Below are positions 7,972 through 17,358 of a stretch of DNA of 64,000 bases, piece by piece (positions within the stretch are counted from its first letter, which is position 1; each line of letters starts with the position of its first letter). Below the pieces are notes generated by a model. That model worked only from the letters and a program-made list of their open reading frames with translations, ran no database searches and was not told where the DNA came from. This stretch comes from Chlamydiia bacterium (GTDB lineage: Bacteria > Chlamydiota > Chlamydiia > Chlamydiales > GCA-2402025): the NCBI GenBank assembly GCA_022601395.1, contig JAJACS010000008.1:1-64000 (forward strand), written 5' to 3'. The position numbers were made by a program, and so were the translations under genes.

Positions 7972-9831
7972 ATGGCTACAAGTAACGGAATAGATGCCTC
8001 AGTCGGCCCCGTGGACGATGGATTCAATCCAAGTCCTGTAACAGACACCCCAAAACTTACACATACAGAAGAAAAAACAGTGACAGCAGCAGCAAGAGCT
8101 ACACCTGACTCTCCTCTCTCTGATGCCGATTCAGCTATCGGTAGTAGTATTACTGGCGGATCACCTGTTAGTGCTTTGACTGCCAAATCCTTTGAAAAAA
8201 GAGTATCTGTTATTAAAGAACATGCAGATATTGAAGGCTGGGAAAGCTTTAAAGAATTATTAGTGGAACTAGAGGTTCCAATCAAAGAAGAAGAAGCAAA
8301 ATTAAAAGAATTAGAAAAAGAAATTAAGTCTTTAAAAGAATCTGGCGCAGAAGCTGGATTAATAGCAGCTAAAGAAGGAGATGCTGCTGCTTGTAAAGAA
8401 GCGCTAGCACCTTTAAAAGCTCAATTAAAAGAATTGAGAATGAAAATTTCAACATTTAAAGCATCTAGCATTCTTTTGAAAATGAGAGATAAGACAGCTA
8501 CAAGAAGCACTCAAAGTGGCCTTGCAGCACTTTCTCCTGAATATCAAGCAGAAGATAAAGCTTCAAAAAGAACAATGGACGCACTAGGACTTGATCCTGT
8601 AAAGCCTAAGAAAGATAAAGAGCTTGAAGCTAAAAAGGCAAAAGTTGCGACAATTCAAGCAACTGTTGCTAGAATGCCAAAAGCTGAGTTCGATGCAGCT
8701 ATGACAAAAATGCACGCAGCACTAGCGCCACGCATGAGCGTTGTGAAAGGACCGACTGGATTTACTGCTGTTGCGAACACAGGCGATGCGGCATCTACAA
8801 CAAGAGTTAAAGGCGCGCAAGCAGCTATTGTTATGGGAAGTAACGATATCCATCAAGTCTCTGCCTTCCATAGAAATGTTTGGTCAAAGCTGACTCCAGA
8901 AGAGCAAAAAGACTTTAAGATTTATATCAGTGGTTACGGTGGTCACGGTACAATGAGTGGTCCTATTTTTGGACAGACAGAAGCCGCTACAATGGCTAAA
9001 TGGCTTGTTGACCTAGGCGTTCCTGCTGAAAATATCGAGATCGAACCTAACGCTACAAACTCTGGACAAAACGTTCAATTTGCTGATGAGTTTTTTAGAG
9101 CAGATGAGTACTTCGGTGAACAGCCACCAAGAAACATCATCGTTTCGGGAACTCCTGCTGGATGTTATAGACAGGTGCTATCACTACTAAAGCAGAGTGA
9201 ATACGGCGGCGATTTTGAAACGCTTACACTTCACCCAACAGAAGATCCAACGGGTGACTACTTTGACGATGAGTCAAAAAAGCACATCTATGCTCTAAGT
9301 TACTTTAGAGAGTTAGGATCATACGTTGCATATAGCGTCGGATCACAATATATCGCTCCGATTCCAGTGCACCACGAAGCAGATCTAAAAGCTGGTATTG
9401 TAGAAACGCTGAAATTCTATAACAAACTTCAGCCGGCAAGCGAGCAAATGCCAGATGATGTTTGTCTCGAAGAAGCTACAAGAATCGCAAATCTGTTTGT
9501 TGAGTTCCAAAACGAGAAAGCAGCTTTAACAGATAACGGTCAAAAAACGCTCACAGCTGGTGAAATGGATGCACTAAAAGCAAAGTACAAAGATGTTACA
9601 GACGTTTTCGGACCTGTAAATAGCTTCTTTAGAGGTGCTTTTGGTGATATCGAAGCTGTTGAAATGGAAAGGATCCCAAGAGGTCTAACTCATGCAGAGC
9701 ACTCACAGAGACTAAGAGATCTTCACGCTTCTAAAGAAGCTAAAGATCTTATGAGTGATGCTCACCTTCCAAGTGGAGCTGAGACATTCACAGCAAGAGC
9801 TCCTATGCTAGAGAATCCAAGAGATGTATAA
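7972..9831 (+). CDS. hypothetical protein: disordered N-terminus, coiled coil and DUF218/YdcF-like domain
   Basis: 619 residues. Residues 1-75 are Ser/Thr/Ala/Pro-rich and probably disordered. Residues about 100-165 are Lys/Glu/Leu-rich and predicted coiled coil (EEEAKLKELEKEIKSLKE). Residues about 283-430 resemble the DUF218 (ElyC/SanA/YdcF) fold: AAIVMGSND, then IYISGYGGHG, then TEAATMAKWLVDLGVP with NIEIEPNATNSGQN, the usual order of that domain. No signal peptide or membrane segment is visible, unlike SanA or ElyC, which are membrane-anchored. About 190 further residues follow. The gene has its own promoter and terminator. Function is unknown; a secreted host-directed protein is possible but not shown. 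Confidence 0.8.
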   Translation: MATSNGIDASVGPVDDGFNPSPVTDTPKLTHTEEKTVTAAARATPDSPLSDADSAIGSSITGGSPVSALTAKSFEKRVSVIKEHADIEGWESFKELLVELEVPIKEEEAKLKELEKEIKSLKESGAEAGLIAAKEGDAAACKEALAPLKAQLKELRMKISTFKASSILLKMRDKTATRSTQSGLAALSPEYQAEDKASKRTMDALGLDPVKPKKDKELEAKKAKVATIQATVARMPKAEFDAAMTKMHAALAPRMSVVKGPTGFTAVANTGDAASTTRVKGAQAAIVMGSNDIHQVSAFHRNVWSKLTPEEQKDFKIYISGYGGHGTMSGPIFGQTEAATMAKWLVDLGVPAENIEIEPNATNSGQNVQFADEFFRADEYFGEQPPRNIIVSGTPAGCYRQVLSLLKQSEYGGDFETLTLHPTEDPTGDYFDDESKKHIYALSYFRELGSYVAYSVGSQYIAPIPVHHEADLKAGIVETLKFYNKLQPASEQMPDDVCLEEATRIANLFVEFQNEKAALTDNGQKTLTAGEMDALKAKYKDVTDVFGPVNSFFRGAFGDIEAVEMERIPRGLTHAEHSQRLRDLHASKEAKDLMSDAHLPSGAETFTARAPMLENPRDV

Positions 9832-9865
9832 TTAGCATCCTAAGTATCTAGAAAAGCAACAATAT

Positions 9866-9905
9866 GCTATGATCTTATCACCTTTAAGATCATAGCTTTT
9901 TTTTT
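9866..9905 (+). terminator. rho-independent terminator after 7972-9831
   Basis: A perfect 12-base stem GCTATGATCTTA (9866-9877) / TAAGATCATAGC (9885-9896) with a 7-base loop is followed by nine T residues (9897-9905). The T-run ends directly at the ATG of tsaD (9906). Confidence 0.9.
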
Positions 9906-10922
9906 ATGTTAGTTCTCGGAATAGAATCTACCTGTGATGAAACAGCCATAGCAATTGTTGAAAATGGTCGTACCATCCATACAAACGTCTTAAGATCTCA
10001 GATCGAGACTCATAAGCGCTATGGGGGCGTTTTTCCAGAGCTTGCCAGCAGGCAGCATGTAGATCACCTACTCCCTCTTATAGAAAAAGCTTTAAAAGAA
10101 GCAAGCTTCTCAAGAAAAGATATAGACCTTATAGCAGTTTCTTATGCGCCAGGTCTTATCGGCTGCATCGTAATGGGCTTAAACTGCGCAAAAGCCCTCT
10201 CGTATGCACTAGACACCCCCTTTATAGGGGTTCATCATGTAGAAGCCCATCTATACTCTGCTATTATGAGTAGAGAAAAAGAAGCTACTTACCCAGCTCT
10301 TGGTCTTGTCTTATCAGGTGGTCATACTCTGATGGCAAGAATTGATGATATCGGCTCCTATACCCTTATTGGTTCTACTGTGGATGATGCTATAGGGGAA
10401 TGCTTCGATAAAGTAGCAAGATTCTTAGACCTCCCCTATCCAGGAGGCCCTGAAATCGAAAAACTTGCCCGATCAGGTGACTGCACAAAGTACCCCTTTA
10501 AAGCCGGCAGAGTAAAAGAACACCCTTTGCATTTCTCCTTTAGTGGACTCAAGACGAATGTTCTCTATTCAATTAAAGGACAAAATAACGATAAAACAGC
10601 TCCTTCTATACTCTCAGAAAAGGAAAAAGCTGATGTAGCAGCTTCTTTCCAAAAGGCAGCATTCAAAGACATCGTTAAAAAAACGATCCTAGCGGCCCAG
10701 ATGGAGAATGTAAAAGATGTCTATCTTGGAGGAGGCGTAACAAACAGCCAAGCTCTTAGGGATATGTTCGATAAAGAAGGTAGTAAGCTTAATTTTTATT
10801 TCCCTAAAAAAGAGCTTTGTTTAGACAATGCTGCGATGATAGCAGGCCTTGGCTACCACAAATATCTGTCTGAGAATGCAAGTAGCTTAGACCTTGAGGC
10901 TGTGCCTAGAAAGCAGCTTTAG
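9906..10922 (+). CDS. tsaD: tRNA N6-adenosine threonylcarbamoyltransferase TsaD
   Basis: Transfers threonylcarbamoyl to A37 of ANN-decoding tRNAs, working with TsaB and TsaE. 338 residues, normal length. The ASKHA-type ATPase fold begins LVLGIESTCDETA. The metal-binding His pair is H111 and H115 in HHVEAHLYS, and LVLSGGHT, PYPGGPEIE and VYLGGGVTNSQ are the other family motifs. The ATG at 9906 gives the canonical N-terminus but directly abuts the T-run of the preceding terminator, so there is no room for a Shine-Dalgarno sequence. The transcript is either leaderless or depends on read-through. Confidence 0.96.
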   Translation: MLVLGIESTCDETAIAIVENGRTIHTNVLRSQIETHKRYGGVFPELASRQHVDHLLPLIEKALKEASFSRKDIDLIAVSYAPGLIGCIVMGLNCAKALSYALDTPFIGVHHVEAHLYSAIMSREKEATYPALGLVLSGGHTLMARIDDIGSYTLIGSTVDDAIGECFDKVARFLDLPYPGGPEIEKLARSGDCTKYPFKAGRVKEHPLHFSFSGLKTNVLYSIKGQNNDKTAPSILSEKEKADVAASFQKAAFKDIVKKTILAAQMENVKDVYLGGGVTNSQALRDMFDKEGSKLNFYFPKKELCLDNAAMIAGLGYHKYLSENASSLDLEAVPRKQL

Positions 10923-10931
10923 AGGTTTTAC

Positions 10932-10960
10932 TTGTAACTTAAAGTTTTTCACCCTAAAAT
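10932..10960 (+). promoter_or_regulatory. probable promoter of rpmG
   Basis: A -35 TTGTAA (10932-10937) and a -10 TAAAAT (10955-10960) are 17 bases apart. The predicted start near 10967 leaves a leader of about 46 bases, with AAGGA just before the rpmG ATG. Confidence 0.6.
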
Positions 10961-11012
10961 GGTCCCTATATATTTAAAAAACCGAGTACAATTTAATTTT
11001 TAAGGATGTTAT

Positions 11013-11174
11013 ATGGCTAAGAAGGGCGGCAGGGAAAATATTAAATTAAAAAGTACAGAAAGCTCAGAGTGCTATTGGACAAAGAAGAACAAGAGAAACA
11101 CTACAGAGCGTCTAGAACTTAAAAAGTATGACAAGAAGCTGAGAAAACACGTAGTCTTTAAAGAGGCTAAGTAA
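11013..11174 (+). CDS. rpmG: 50S ribosomal protein L33
   Basis: A 53-residue basic protein beginning [20 protein letters not shown] and ending [13 protein letters not shown], with the L33 signature [19 protein letters not shown]. Only one Cys is present, so this is the form lacking the zinc-binding CxxC pairs. AAGGA lies 8 bases before the ATG. It is followed after 31 bases by the LolC-type permease, the same neighbours as in Chlamydia (from memory). Confidence 0.95.
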   Translation: MAKKGGRENIKLKSTESSECYWTKKNKRNTTERLELKKYDKKLRKHVVFKEAK

Positions 11175-11205
11175 GTTTCTCGGGGCTTCAAGAAGAAACT
11201 TATCT

Positions 11206-13320
11206 ATGTTTGAATTTTTTATCGCGAAAAAGTACTTAGTTCCGAAGAAAAAACAACTTTCCGTTTCTTTGATAGCCCTGATGAGCGTTGCAGTAATCTC
11301 ACTTGTCGTTTGGCTGGTTCTTATCTTTCTTTCTGTAACAGAAGGGATAGAAAAGAACTGGCTAACAAAGCTCACTTCATTGAATGCACCCGTAAGGGTT
11401 CTCCCCTCAAATACATACTACAATTCCTATTACTACAGAGTCGATGAGATCAGCTCTTCATCAGACTATACTAGTAAAAGTCTTGGGGAAAAGCTAAACG
11501 CAGAACTAACGGACCCCTACGATCCAGAAGTGGACGAGGAAGTCCCAGAGCTTTGGCCTAATCTTGAGACGAAAAGTAATGGGAAACCTCTGGATCCTGT
11601 GAAAGAGGCTTTTGCATGTATCAATGAGTTAAAAAAAGAATACCCTAAACTTGTTGCACACGACTATGAGATCGCAGGAGCTCTTATGAAGCTTAAGCTC
11701 ATAAGGCCCATGTCTGCGCAGATCACCTCTACAGGTGATGAAAAGCAAAGCTACCTAACACAGATGTCGTATGTCGCAACCTTTAGCGAGAACAGCCCCT
11801 ACATGCATAACCTTCTGATCCCCCCGACAAAGGCCGATGTAGAGCACCTTCTTTACTTATCCTCTCTTACCTCTTTCCAAGACGGTTCTTTAAGAACCTC
11901 TTCTGAAGACCTTACACAAAACAGGCTCAAGCAACTATTCTCACACATAAAGATCAACAAGCTAGAATCAAGAGCGCATCACTTCAGGATCTTAAAAGAC
12001 TACCTCAAAGAGAAAGACAGCCTACAAGTTGCAGCATTTAGAAAAAATGGCGCTTATGGTCACTTCCTAGTACCAAACTCTATATCCAAAGAATTTACAA
12101 AAAGCACAAAAGAATCATCTAACATTCTGGAGTATGGAAAAGTAGTAAAGGAAGACGGACATCTTGTTTACTATCCAAACGGATCTAAAAAAAGCTTTAT
12201 CATTGATGATTACGATCTCTTCGTTGAAAACAAACTTGAGATCGATGCAAAGCTTACTGAAGGCTCTTTAGAGGAAGCAAATTTCCTAAGTGATTTAAAT
12301 TTCGACATCGAAACAAGTATCCAAAACCTTCAACTAAAAGGTGTCGCTACCTTCAAAGATTTAGATATCTCTAGCATAGATATTAAGAACCACTTTGAAA
12401 AGGCGCCAGCAAGCCCCCCTCTTTGGCCTTACTATTCCAACGGAGCATGTATGCTGCCTTATTTGAATGGAACAGACAATGCAGCTATCCTTCCCAAAAA
12501 CTATAAAGATGCTGGTGTTAGAATCGGTGACAAAGGATTTCTATCTTATAGCGTAGCTACAGCAAATGCTATGCAGGAGCAAAGACTCCCTATCTTTGTA
12601 ACAGGGTTTTATGATCCAGGAATCATGTCTGTTGGAGCAAGATGCATCCTTATGAAAGACGATATCGTCCACCATATAGCAAAAGCATCGAATAGCTTTC
12701 TTACAGATCCTCTTATGTCAAGTGGTATACAGATCTGGTTTGAAGATCTTGGCAAAACAAAAGAAGTGCACGAAAAGCTCGTAAGACTCTTTAAAGAGCG
12801 TGGCATTGACAAATATTTCACAGTAAAGAATTTCCATCAGTACGAATTTGCAAAAGACCTTATGCAGCAGTTTCAAAGCGATAAGTATCTATTTACCTTG
12901 ATTGGAATCATCATCCTGATTGTTGCCTGCTCAAATATCATCTCTTTCCTCGTTATCATGGTTAATGACAAGAAGAAAGAAATAGGGATCATGCAGTCCA
13001 TGGGAGCATCAAGAAAGAGCATAGCTATTATCTTTGCTGTCTGCGGCGTTACACTCGGTTTACTTGGAAGTACTATAGGCACTCTTGCAGCATACCTTAC
13101 CATGCACAATATCGATAGCGTTGTAAACCTGCTTAGTATGCTACAGGGCCATCAAGCTTTCCATGAGAGCTTCTATGGCAGCTCACTTCCAACAAAGCTC
13201 AGCTCTGAAGCTGTCACTTTTATCCTGATCACAACGCCGATTGTTTCAGTACTTGCAGGACTTATCCCAGCAATTAAGGCGTGTGGTGTGAAGCCTGCAA
13301 ACACCCTGAGGTCAGAATAA
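11206..13320 (+). CDS. ABC transporter permease, LolC/LolE (FtsX) type
   Basis: 704 residues. One membrane helix near residues 23-45 (SLIALMSVAVISLVVWLVLIF) is followed by a very long periplasmic domain of about 500 residues and three more helices near 560-590, 605-640 and 665-690. The four-helix MacB/FtsX layout and the C-terminal PAIKACGVKPANTLRSE are typical of LolC/E, which extract lipoproteins from the inner membrane for the outer membrane. It is much longer than the usual 400 residues, the extra length being in the periplasmic part. The stop overlaps the ATPase start (TAATG), so both are one unit. Confidence 0.85.
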   Translation: MFEFFIAKKYLVPKKKQLSVSLIALMSVAVISLVVWLVLIFLSVTEGIEKNWLTKLTSLNAPVRVLPSNTYYNSYYYRVDEISSSSDYTSKSLGEKLNAELTDPYDPEVDEEVPELWPNLETKSNGKPLDPVKEAFACINELKKEYPKLVAHDYEIAGALMKLKLIRPMSAQITSTGDEKQSYLTQMSYVATFSENSPYMHNLLIPPTKADVEHLLYLSSLTSFQDGSLRTSSEDLTQNRLKQLFSHIKINKLESRAHHFRILKDYLKEKDSLQVAAFRKNGAYGHFLVPNSISKEFTKSTKESSNILEYGKVVKEDGHLVYYPNGSKKSFIIDDYDLFVENKLEIDAKLTEGSLEEANFLSDLNFDIETSIQNLQLKGVATFKDLDISSIDIKNHFEKAPASPPLWPYYSNGACMLPYLNGTDNAAILPKNYKDAGVRIGDKGFLSYSVATANAMQEQRLPIFVTGFYDPGIMSVGARCILMKDDIVHHIAKASNSFLTDPLMSSGIQIWFEDLGKTKEVHEKLVRLFKERGIDKYFTVKNFHQYEFAKDLMQQFQSDKYLFTLIGIIILIVACSNIISFLVIMVNDKKKEIGIMQSMGASRKSIAIIFAVCGVTLGLLGSTIGTLAAYLTMHNIDSVVNLLSMLQGHQAFHESFYGSSLPTKLSSEAVTFILITTPIVSVLAGLIPAIKACGVKPANTLRSE

Positions 13321-14003
13321 TGAATAAAGAGCAGCTTCTTAAAGCATCTCATATCTCAAAGGACTACAAAAGCCCGCAAAAAGTTACGGTGCTAGAAGAC
13401 GTTTCACTAAAAGTTCATAGAGGCGAGACTGTTGCTATACTTGGCCCATCAGGAGTTGGCAAAAGCACTCTTCTAAACATTCTTGGAACACTTGAGTCCG
13501 AGACAAACGGCACTCTAGATATTTTAGGGAGCTCCTCCCCTTTTAGAAACGCAGCTAAAATAAGATCAGAATCCATCGGCTTTATCTTTCAGTCCTATCA
13601 CCTACTCAACGAGTACACAACTCTTGAAAACGTTCTTATGCCTGCAAAGATCGCAAGAAAACCTACTCATAAGAATTCAGAAAGCTATAAAAGAGCTCTT
13701 AATCTTCTTGAGAAAGTTGGCATGACTCATAGAAAGGACCACTTTGCAAAGCTTCTTTCTGGCGGTGAAAAGCAGCGCGTTGCTATCGCAAGAGCTCTTT
13801 GCAATGACCCAGACATCATCCTTGCTGATGAGCCTTCCGGGAACCTCGATGAGCAAAACTCAAGCATCATTCATAACATGCTTGTTGACTGCGCAAAATC
13901 CCTGCAGAAAGCTCTGATCCTTGTGACACACAATCAAGAGCTCGCATCACTTTGTGACGTTCGCTATTTACTAAGAGAAGGCAAGCTAGAATCTCTTTCT
14001 TAA
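13320..14003 (+). CDS. lolD: ABC transporter ATP-binding protein, LolD type
   Basis: 227 residues from ATG 13320, which overlaps the permease stop by one base. The frame extends 13 codons upstream to 13281 but that part is permease-coding sequence. Walker A is [10 protein letters not shown], the signature [16 protein letters not shown], Walker [16 protein letters not shown], and the H-loop LVTHNQELA. The SGNLDE wording is typical of the LolD/MacB/FtsE class. It powers the permease encoded just upstream, probably for lipoprotein release. Confidence 0.92.
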   Translation: MNKEQLLKASHISKDYKSPQKVTVLEDVSLKVHRGETVAILGPSGVGKSTLLNILGTLESETNGTLDILGSSSPFRNAAKIRSESIGFIFQSYHLLNEYTTLENVLMPAKIARKPTHKNSESYKRALNLLEKVGMTHRKDHFAKLLSGGEKQRVAIARALCNDPDIILADEPSGNLDEQNSSIIHNMLVDCAKSLQKALILVTHNQELASLCDVRYLLREGKLESLS

Positions 14004-14087
14004 ATTCCCATTTTTTTTACTCCGAATAATTCTTTTTTATGTAAAATAACGACGAAAGCGTCATCGCTAATCTCAGGGAGAATCGAT

Positions 14088-15428
14088 ATGGATATTCTTG
14101 TTATTGGAACAGGATATGTTGGACTTGTTACTGGAGCTTGTTTTGCTGAAGTTGGACACAACGTCATATGCTTAGACATTGATGAAGAAAAAATCGAACA
14201 GCTAAACCAAGGGATCGTTTCCATCTACGAACCTGGCTTACAAAAACTTACTAAGAAAAATCTGGATAGCGGCAACCTTACCTTCACAACGGACTACAAA
14301 AAAGCAACTAGTCAAACAGAGATTGCTTTTATCTGTGTTCCAACACCTTCACAAGATGATGGTAGCGCTAACCTTAACTACCTAAATAGTGCGCTGGATT
14401 CTTATGCAGAAGCTCTTGACGGATACAAACTCATCGCCATTAAATCAACAGTACCTCCTGGAACATCTGAGCATGTTAAAGCCCACCTGCAAGAAAAGTT
14501 AAACAGCCTCGGAAAAGGATATGAGTTCGACATCCTATCTAACCCAGAGTTCTTGAGAGAAGGCTGCGCTTTGCATGATTGCATGAACCCCGACCGCATC
14601 ATCGTTGGCTGCGAGAAAGAATCGATACAGTCTGTTGTCCAAAATCTATACAAACCATTTGGCATTAAAGAAGACCATATCCTCTTTATGGACCACTGCT
14701 CTTCTGAGATGACAAAGTATGCAGCAAACGCAATGCTTGCAACTAGAATTTCCTTCATGAACGAGCTCTCAGGACTGTGTGAGAACCTTGGCGCAAACAT
14801 TGAATCCATAAGAAAAGGGATCGGAAGCGATTTAAGAATCGGCTCTCAATTCCTTTATGCAGGGGCGGGTTTTGGCGGCTCTTGTTTCCCAAAAGACATC
14901 AGAGCCCTAAGAGCTAAAGCTAAAAGCACAGAATACAAAACGCCCATGCTCGATGCTGTTGAAACGACAAACGAAAATCAGAAAAAGCTTCTTGCAAAGA
15001 AGATTAAAAACTACTTTGAAAGTAGCGGAGGCGTAAAAGGAAAAACAATCGCTGTCTGGGGAATCTCTTTTAAGCCTGATACTGATGACATCAGAGAAGC
15101 TCCTTCTCTTGACCTTATCAAAGAACTAAAAACGCAAGGAGCAGTCCTCAGAGTTTATGATCCAGCAGCTATGAGCAATGCAAAAACACATCTTGGATCT
15201 GCGGAGTCTATTATCTACTGCCAAGATGAGTACCACGCAGCTGAAGGCGCAGATGCTATCGCTCTTATCACAGAGTGGAACCACTTTAAAGTCGCAAATC
15301 TCGATGAGATACTATCTAAAATGAAAGGCAATGCCCTCTTTGATGGCAGGAACCAATTTTGCACAAACAAAATGAGCAAAAAAGGTTTTAATTATTTTGC
15401 AATCGGCATCCCAAAGATAGAAGCATGA
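14088..15428 (+). CDS. ugd: UDP-glucose 6-dehydrogenase
   Basis: Oxidises UDP-glucose twice with NAD to UDP-glucuronate. 446 residues. The N-terminal Rossmann domain begins MDILVIGTGYVGLVTG; the catalytic Cys266 lies in GFGGSCFPKDI; the central helix EMTKYAANAMLATRISFMNE and the C-terminal UDP-binding domain (WGISFKPDTDDIREAPS) are present. GGGAG precedes the ATG. The gene overlaps ispA by 4 bases (ATGA). A sugar-phosphate transferase lies 2 kb downstream, so the product may feed a surface polysaccharide, but this link is inferred. Confidence 0.96.
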   Translation: MDILVIGTGYVGLVTGACFAEVGHNVICLDIDEEKIEQLNQGIVSIYEPGLQKLTKKNLDSGNLTFTTDYKKATSQTEIAFICVPTPSQDDGSANLNYLNSALDSYAEALDGYKLIAIKSTVPPGTSEHVKAHLQEKLNSLGKGYEFDILSNPEFLREGCALHDCMNPDRIIVGCEKESIQSVVQNLYKPFGIKEDHILFMDHCSSEMTKYAANAMLATRISFMNELSGLCENLGANIESIRKGIGSDLRIGSQFLYAGAGFGGSCFPKDIRALRAKAKSTEYKTPMLDAVETTNENQKKLLAKKIKNYFESSGGVKGKTIAVWGISFKPDTDDIREAPSLDLIKELKTQGAVLRVYDPAAMSNAKTHLGSAESIIYCQDEYHAAEGADAIALITEWNHFKVANLDEILSKMKGNALFDGRNQFCTNKMSKKGFNYFAIGIPKIEA

Positions 15429-16327
15429 GCGACACTAAATTACTAAAAGAGACTTATCTAAATTTAATCAACCATAGACTAAGTGAGCTGACTGACTTTA
15501 AACCACTTCCTCAAAAAGAGCTTTTTGAGGCTGCAAAGTACTCTTTACTAGCACCGGGTAAGCGATTAAGGCCTTTATTTGTTCTTTCTGTCCTTCACGG
15601 CTATGGAATTCCACTTCAACTTGGACTCGACCCTGCCTGCTCAATCGAAATGATCCACACCTACTCTCTTATCCACGATGATCTTCCCTGTATGGATAAT
15701 GATGATCTAAGAAGAGGTCGCCCAACCCTGCATAAAGTATATCCAGAAGGACTTGCTGTACTCGTAGGAGACTTCCTTCTTACCTACGCTTTTGAGATTT
15801 TAACCTCTTCAGCAAAACTCTCAAACGCACAAAAAGTCGATCTGATTACAGTGCTTTCTAAAAGATCTGGTGCAAATGGTATGATTGGCGGACAGGTTGT
15901 TGATCTTGCCTCAGAAGGACAATCGATCGGATGGGATACTTTGCATTTCATGCACCTACATAAAACAGCAGCTCTTTTCACTGCCTGCTTTGAGTTTGGC
16001 GGCATTTTAGCAGATGTTCCAAAAGTAGATAAAGCCTCTCTTCTAAGCTGCGGCAGAGCCCTTGGTGTAGCATTCCAAGTGATTGACGACCTTTTAGACG
16101 AGCCCTCTCAAGAAATCGGCTCAGACTTTGCAAAAGAAAAGGCGACGACTGTTTCCATGCTCGGTTTAAAAAAGTCAGAAGAAAAAGCAATACTCCTTCT
16201 TGATGAAGCACTTGCTTCTGCAAAGAAGCTATCTAAGTCTTGCCCGCTGCTTGAAGCTCTTATCAAAGAGCTCTATACCTTTATTCCGCGTGAGCGCTGC
16301 AAGGTCTCTATACCTAAAAACAGCTGA
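15425..16327 (+). CDS. ispA: polyprenyl (farnesyl/geranylgeranyl) diphosphate synthase
   Basis: Chain-elongating trans-prenyltransferase that condenses IPP with allylic diphosphates. 300 residues, usual for IspA. The first Asp-rich motif DDLPCMDNDD is at residues 85-94, the second as FQVIDDLLDE near 218-227, with GKRLRP at 45-50. The first Asp-rich motif has the bacterial two-residue insertion (DDxxxxD). It is translationally coupled to ugd by a 4-base overlap. The isoprenoid precursor pathway is represented in this window by dxs. Confidence 0.94.
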   Translation: MSDTKLLKETYLNLINHRLSELTDFKPLPQKELFEAAKYSLLAPGKRLRPLFVLSVLHGYGIPLQLGLDPACSIEMIHTYSLIHDDLPCMDNDDLRRGRPTLHKVYPEGLAVLVGDFLLTYAFEILTSSAKLSNAQKVDLITVLSKRSGANGMIGGQVVDLASEGQSIGWDTLHFMHLHKTAALFTACFEFGGILADVPKVDKASLLSCGRALGVAFQVIDDLLDEPSQEIGSDFAKEKATTVSMLGLKKSEEKAILLLDEALASAKKLSKSCPLLEALIKELYTFIPRERCKVSIPKNS

Positions 16328-16363
16328 AAGCTATAAAACTCAGTCTATTGATTTTTTTAGAAA

Positions 16364-16396
16364 TAAAAAAAGAGCAAGGCTTTTACTCCTTGCTCT
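16364..16396 (-). terminator. terminator for the minus-strand gene 16433-17143
   Basis: A 9-base perfect stem AGAGCAAGG (16371-16379) / CCTTGCTCT (16388-16396) with an 8-base loop is flanked on the left by seven A residues (16364-16370). On the minus strand this is a hairpin followed by a U-run. No T-run follows on the plus strand, so it would stop ispA transcripts less well. Confidence 0.75.
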
Positions 16397-16432
16397 ATAG
16401 TAAAAATCCCTGAAGGATATTTGATCTTGCTT

Positions 16433-17143
16433 CTAGTTCTGTGTATCTTGCGCACTTAGAGCTAAGCTTCTTGTTGCTAGGAATGAATTAAGCGATAGCT
16501 TTATATCTTCGTTTTCGCAGCAAGAAAGCTCATCTCTAATTTCTTTGACATACACCAAAGCTCCCTCTTCATTCTCTTCAAAAAGTGTATTATAGTAAGG
16601 TGAGTCAGCTTTCCAAAGACCAGAAAAAGTAGTCATAGTGTTCAGATATTCTTGAACTGAAGCCTTTACTTTACTACCCACGATTGCAGCTCCGTAGATT
16701 CTAGGCAGCAACTCGCTCAAAATTTGGCCATGTTCTTTTGCAAACAACCTGATACAATCTTTGTTACCATTTCTTGTTAATATTTGAATATTGAATGCAA
16801 GAGTGTACCTACTCCCAAAATATGGATGCTCAACAACACGATTTTGAATTTCCTCTAAACTAGATAAAATTTTTCCTTGTATAAATCTTCGCGCCTGCTT
16901 TTCAACATCATTGGAAGGTTGTTCTACCCATATCTTAAGAGCTTCTTTAAAAGTATCAGTTTTTTTCGACACTAAGAAGCTTAATATAGTTCGCACTGTA
17001 GATCTATACAAATTGGCAATAGTAGCAAGACACTTTCTTGCAATAGTAACAACTCTCTCTGTAATTTCACTTACTTTTGCAGTCACGTTTTGCATAGAAA
17101 AGTACGTGCTTGTATTGAGGTTTACAGGACTTATTGAGGGCAT
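16433..17143 (-). CDS. hypothetical protein, lineage-specific
   Basis: 236 residues, no recognised family. The N-terminal 60 residues are Ser/Thr-rich with an amphipathic helical stretch and a short hydrophobic segment near 43-58 (LYRSTVRTILSFLV), too weak to be a sure membrane helix. The rest looks alpha-helical and soluble, with a CCENED motif near the C-terminus. It is a single gene on the opposite strand to its neighbours, with its own terminator, inside an otherwise metabolic region. Such isolated helical proteins are common in Chlamydiae and some are secreted, but nothing here proves it. Confidence 0.7.
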   Translation of the reverse strand: MPSISPVNLNTSTYFSMQNVTAKVSEITERVVTIARKCLATIANLYRSTVRTILSFLVSKKTDTFKEALKIWVEQPSNDVEKQARRFIQGKILSSLEEIQNRVVEHPYFGSRYTLAFNIQILTRNGNKDCIRLFAKEHGQILSELLPRIYGAAIVGSKVKASVQEYLNTMTTFSGLWKADSPYYNTLFEENEEGALVYVKEIRDELSCCENEDIKLSLNSFLATRSLALSAQDTQN

Positions 17144-17298
17144 AAAAAATCTCCAATAATGAACAAACTCGAAAGAATTATAACTAAGCTAACCAATCAA
17201 TTCTATAAACATCTACTTATAATATATACTCAAAATATAGCAAAATTAAACACTTGGATAGAAGGAGTAGGGCGGGAATTGCAGAAAATAAAAAACTA

Positions 17299-17327
17299 TT
17301 GATTTGAGATCCTCATTTTTCTAATAT
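17299..17327 (+). promoter_or_regulatory. probable promoter of the sugar transferase gene
   Basis: A -35 TTGATT (17299-17304) and -10 TAATAT (17322-17327) are spaced by exactly 17 bases. The predicted start is about 25 bases before the ATG at 17359. Confidence 0.6.
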
Positions 17328-17358
17328 CCAATCTCCTTACATATTAAGCGCAGAGCAC

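Noticed and set aside
13281-13319. N-terminal extension of the LolD-like ATPase
   Set aside because: The 13 codons lie in the end of the permease gene in another frame; ATG 13320 gives a normal N-terminus and a one-base TAATG coupling.
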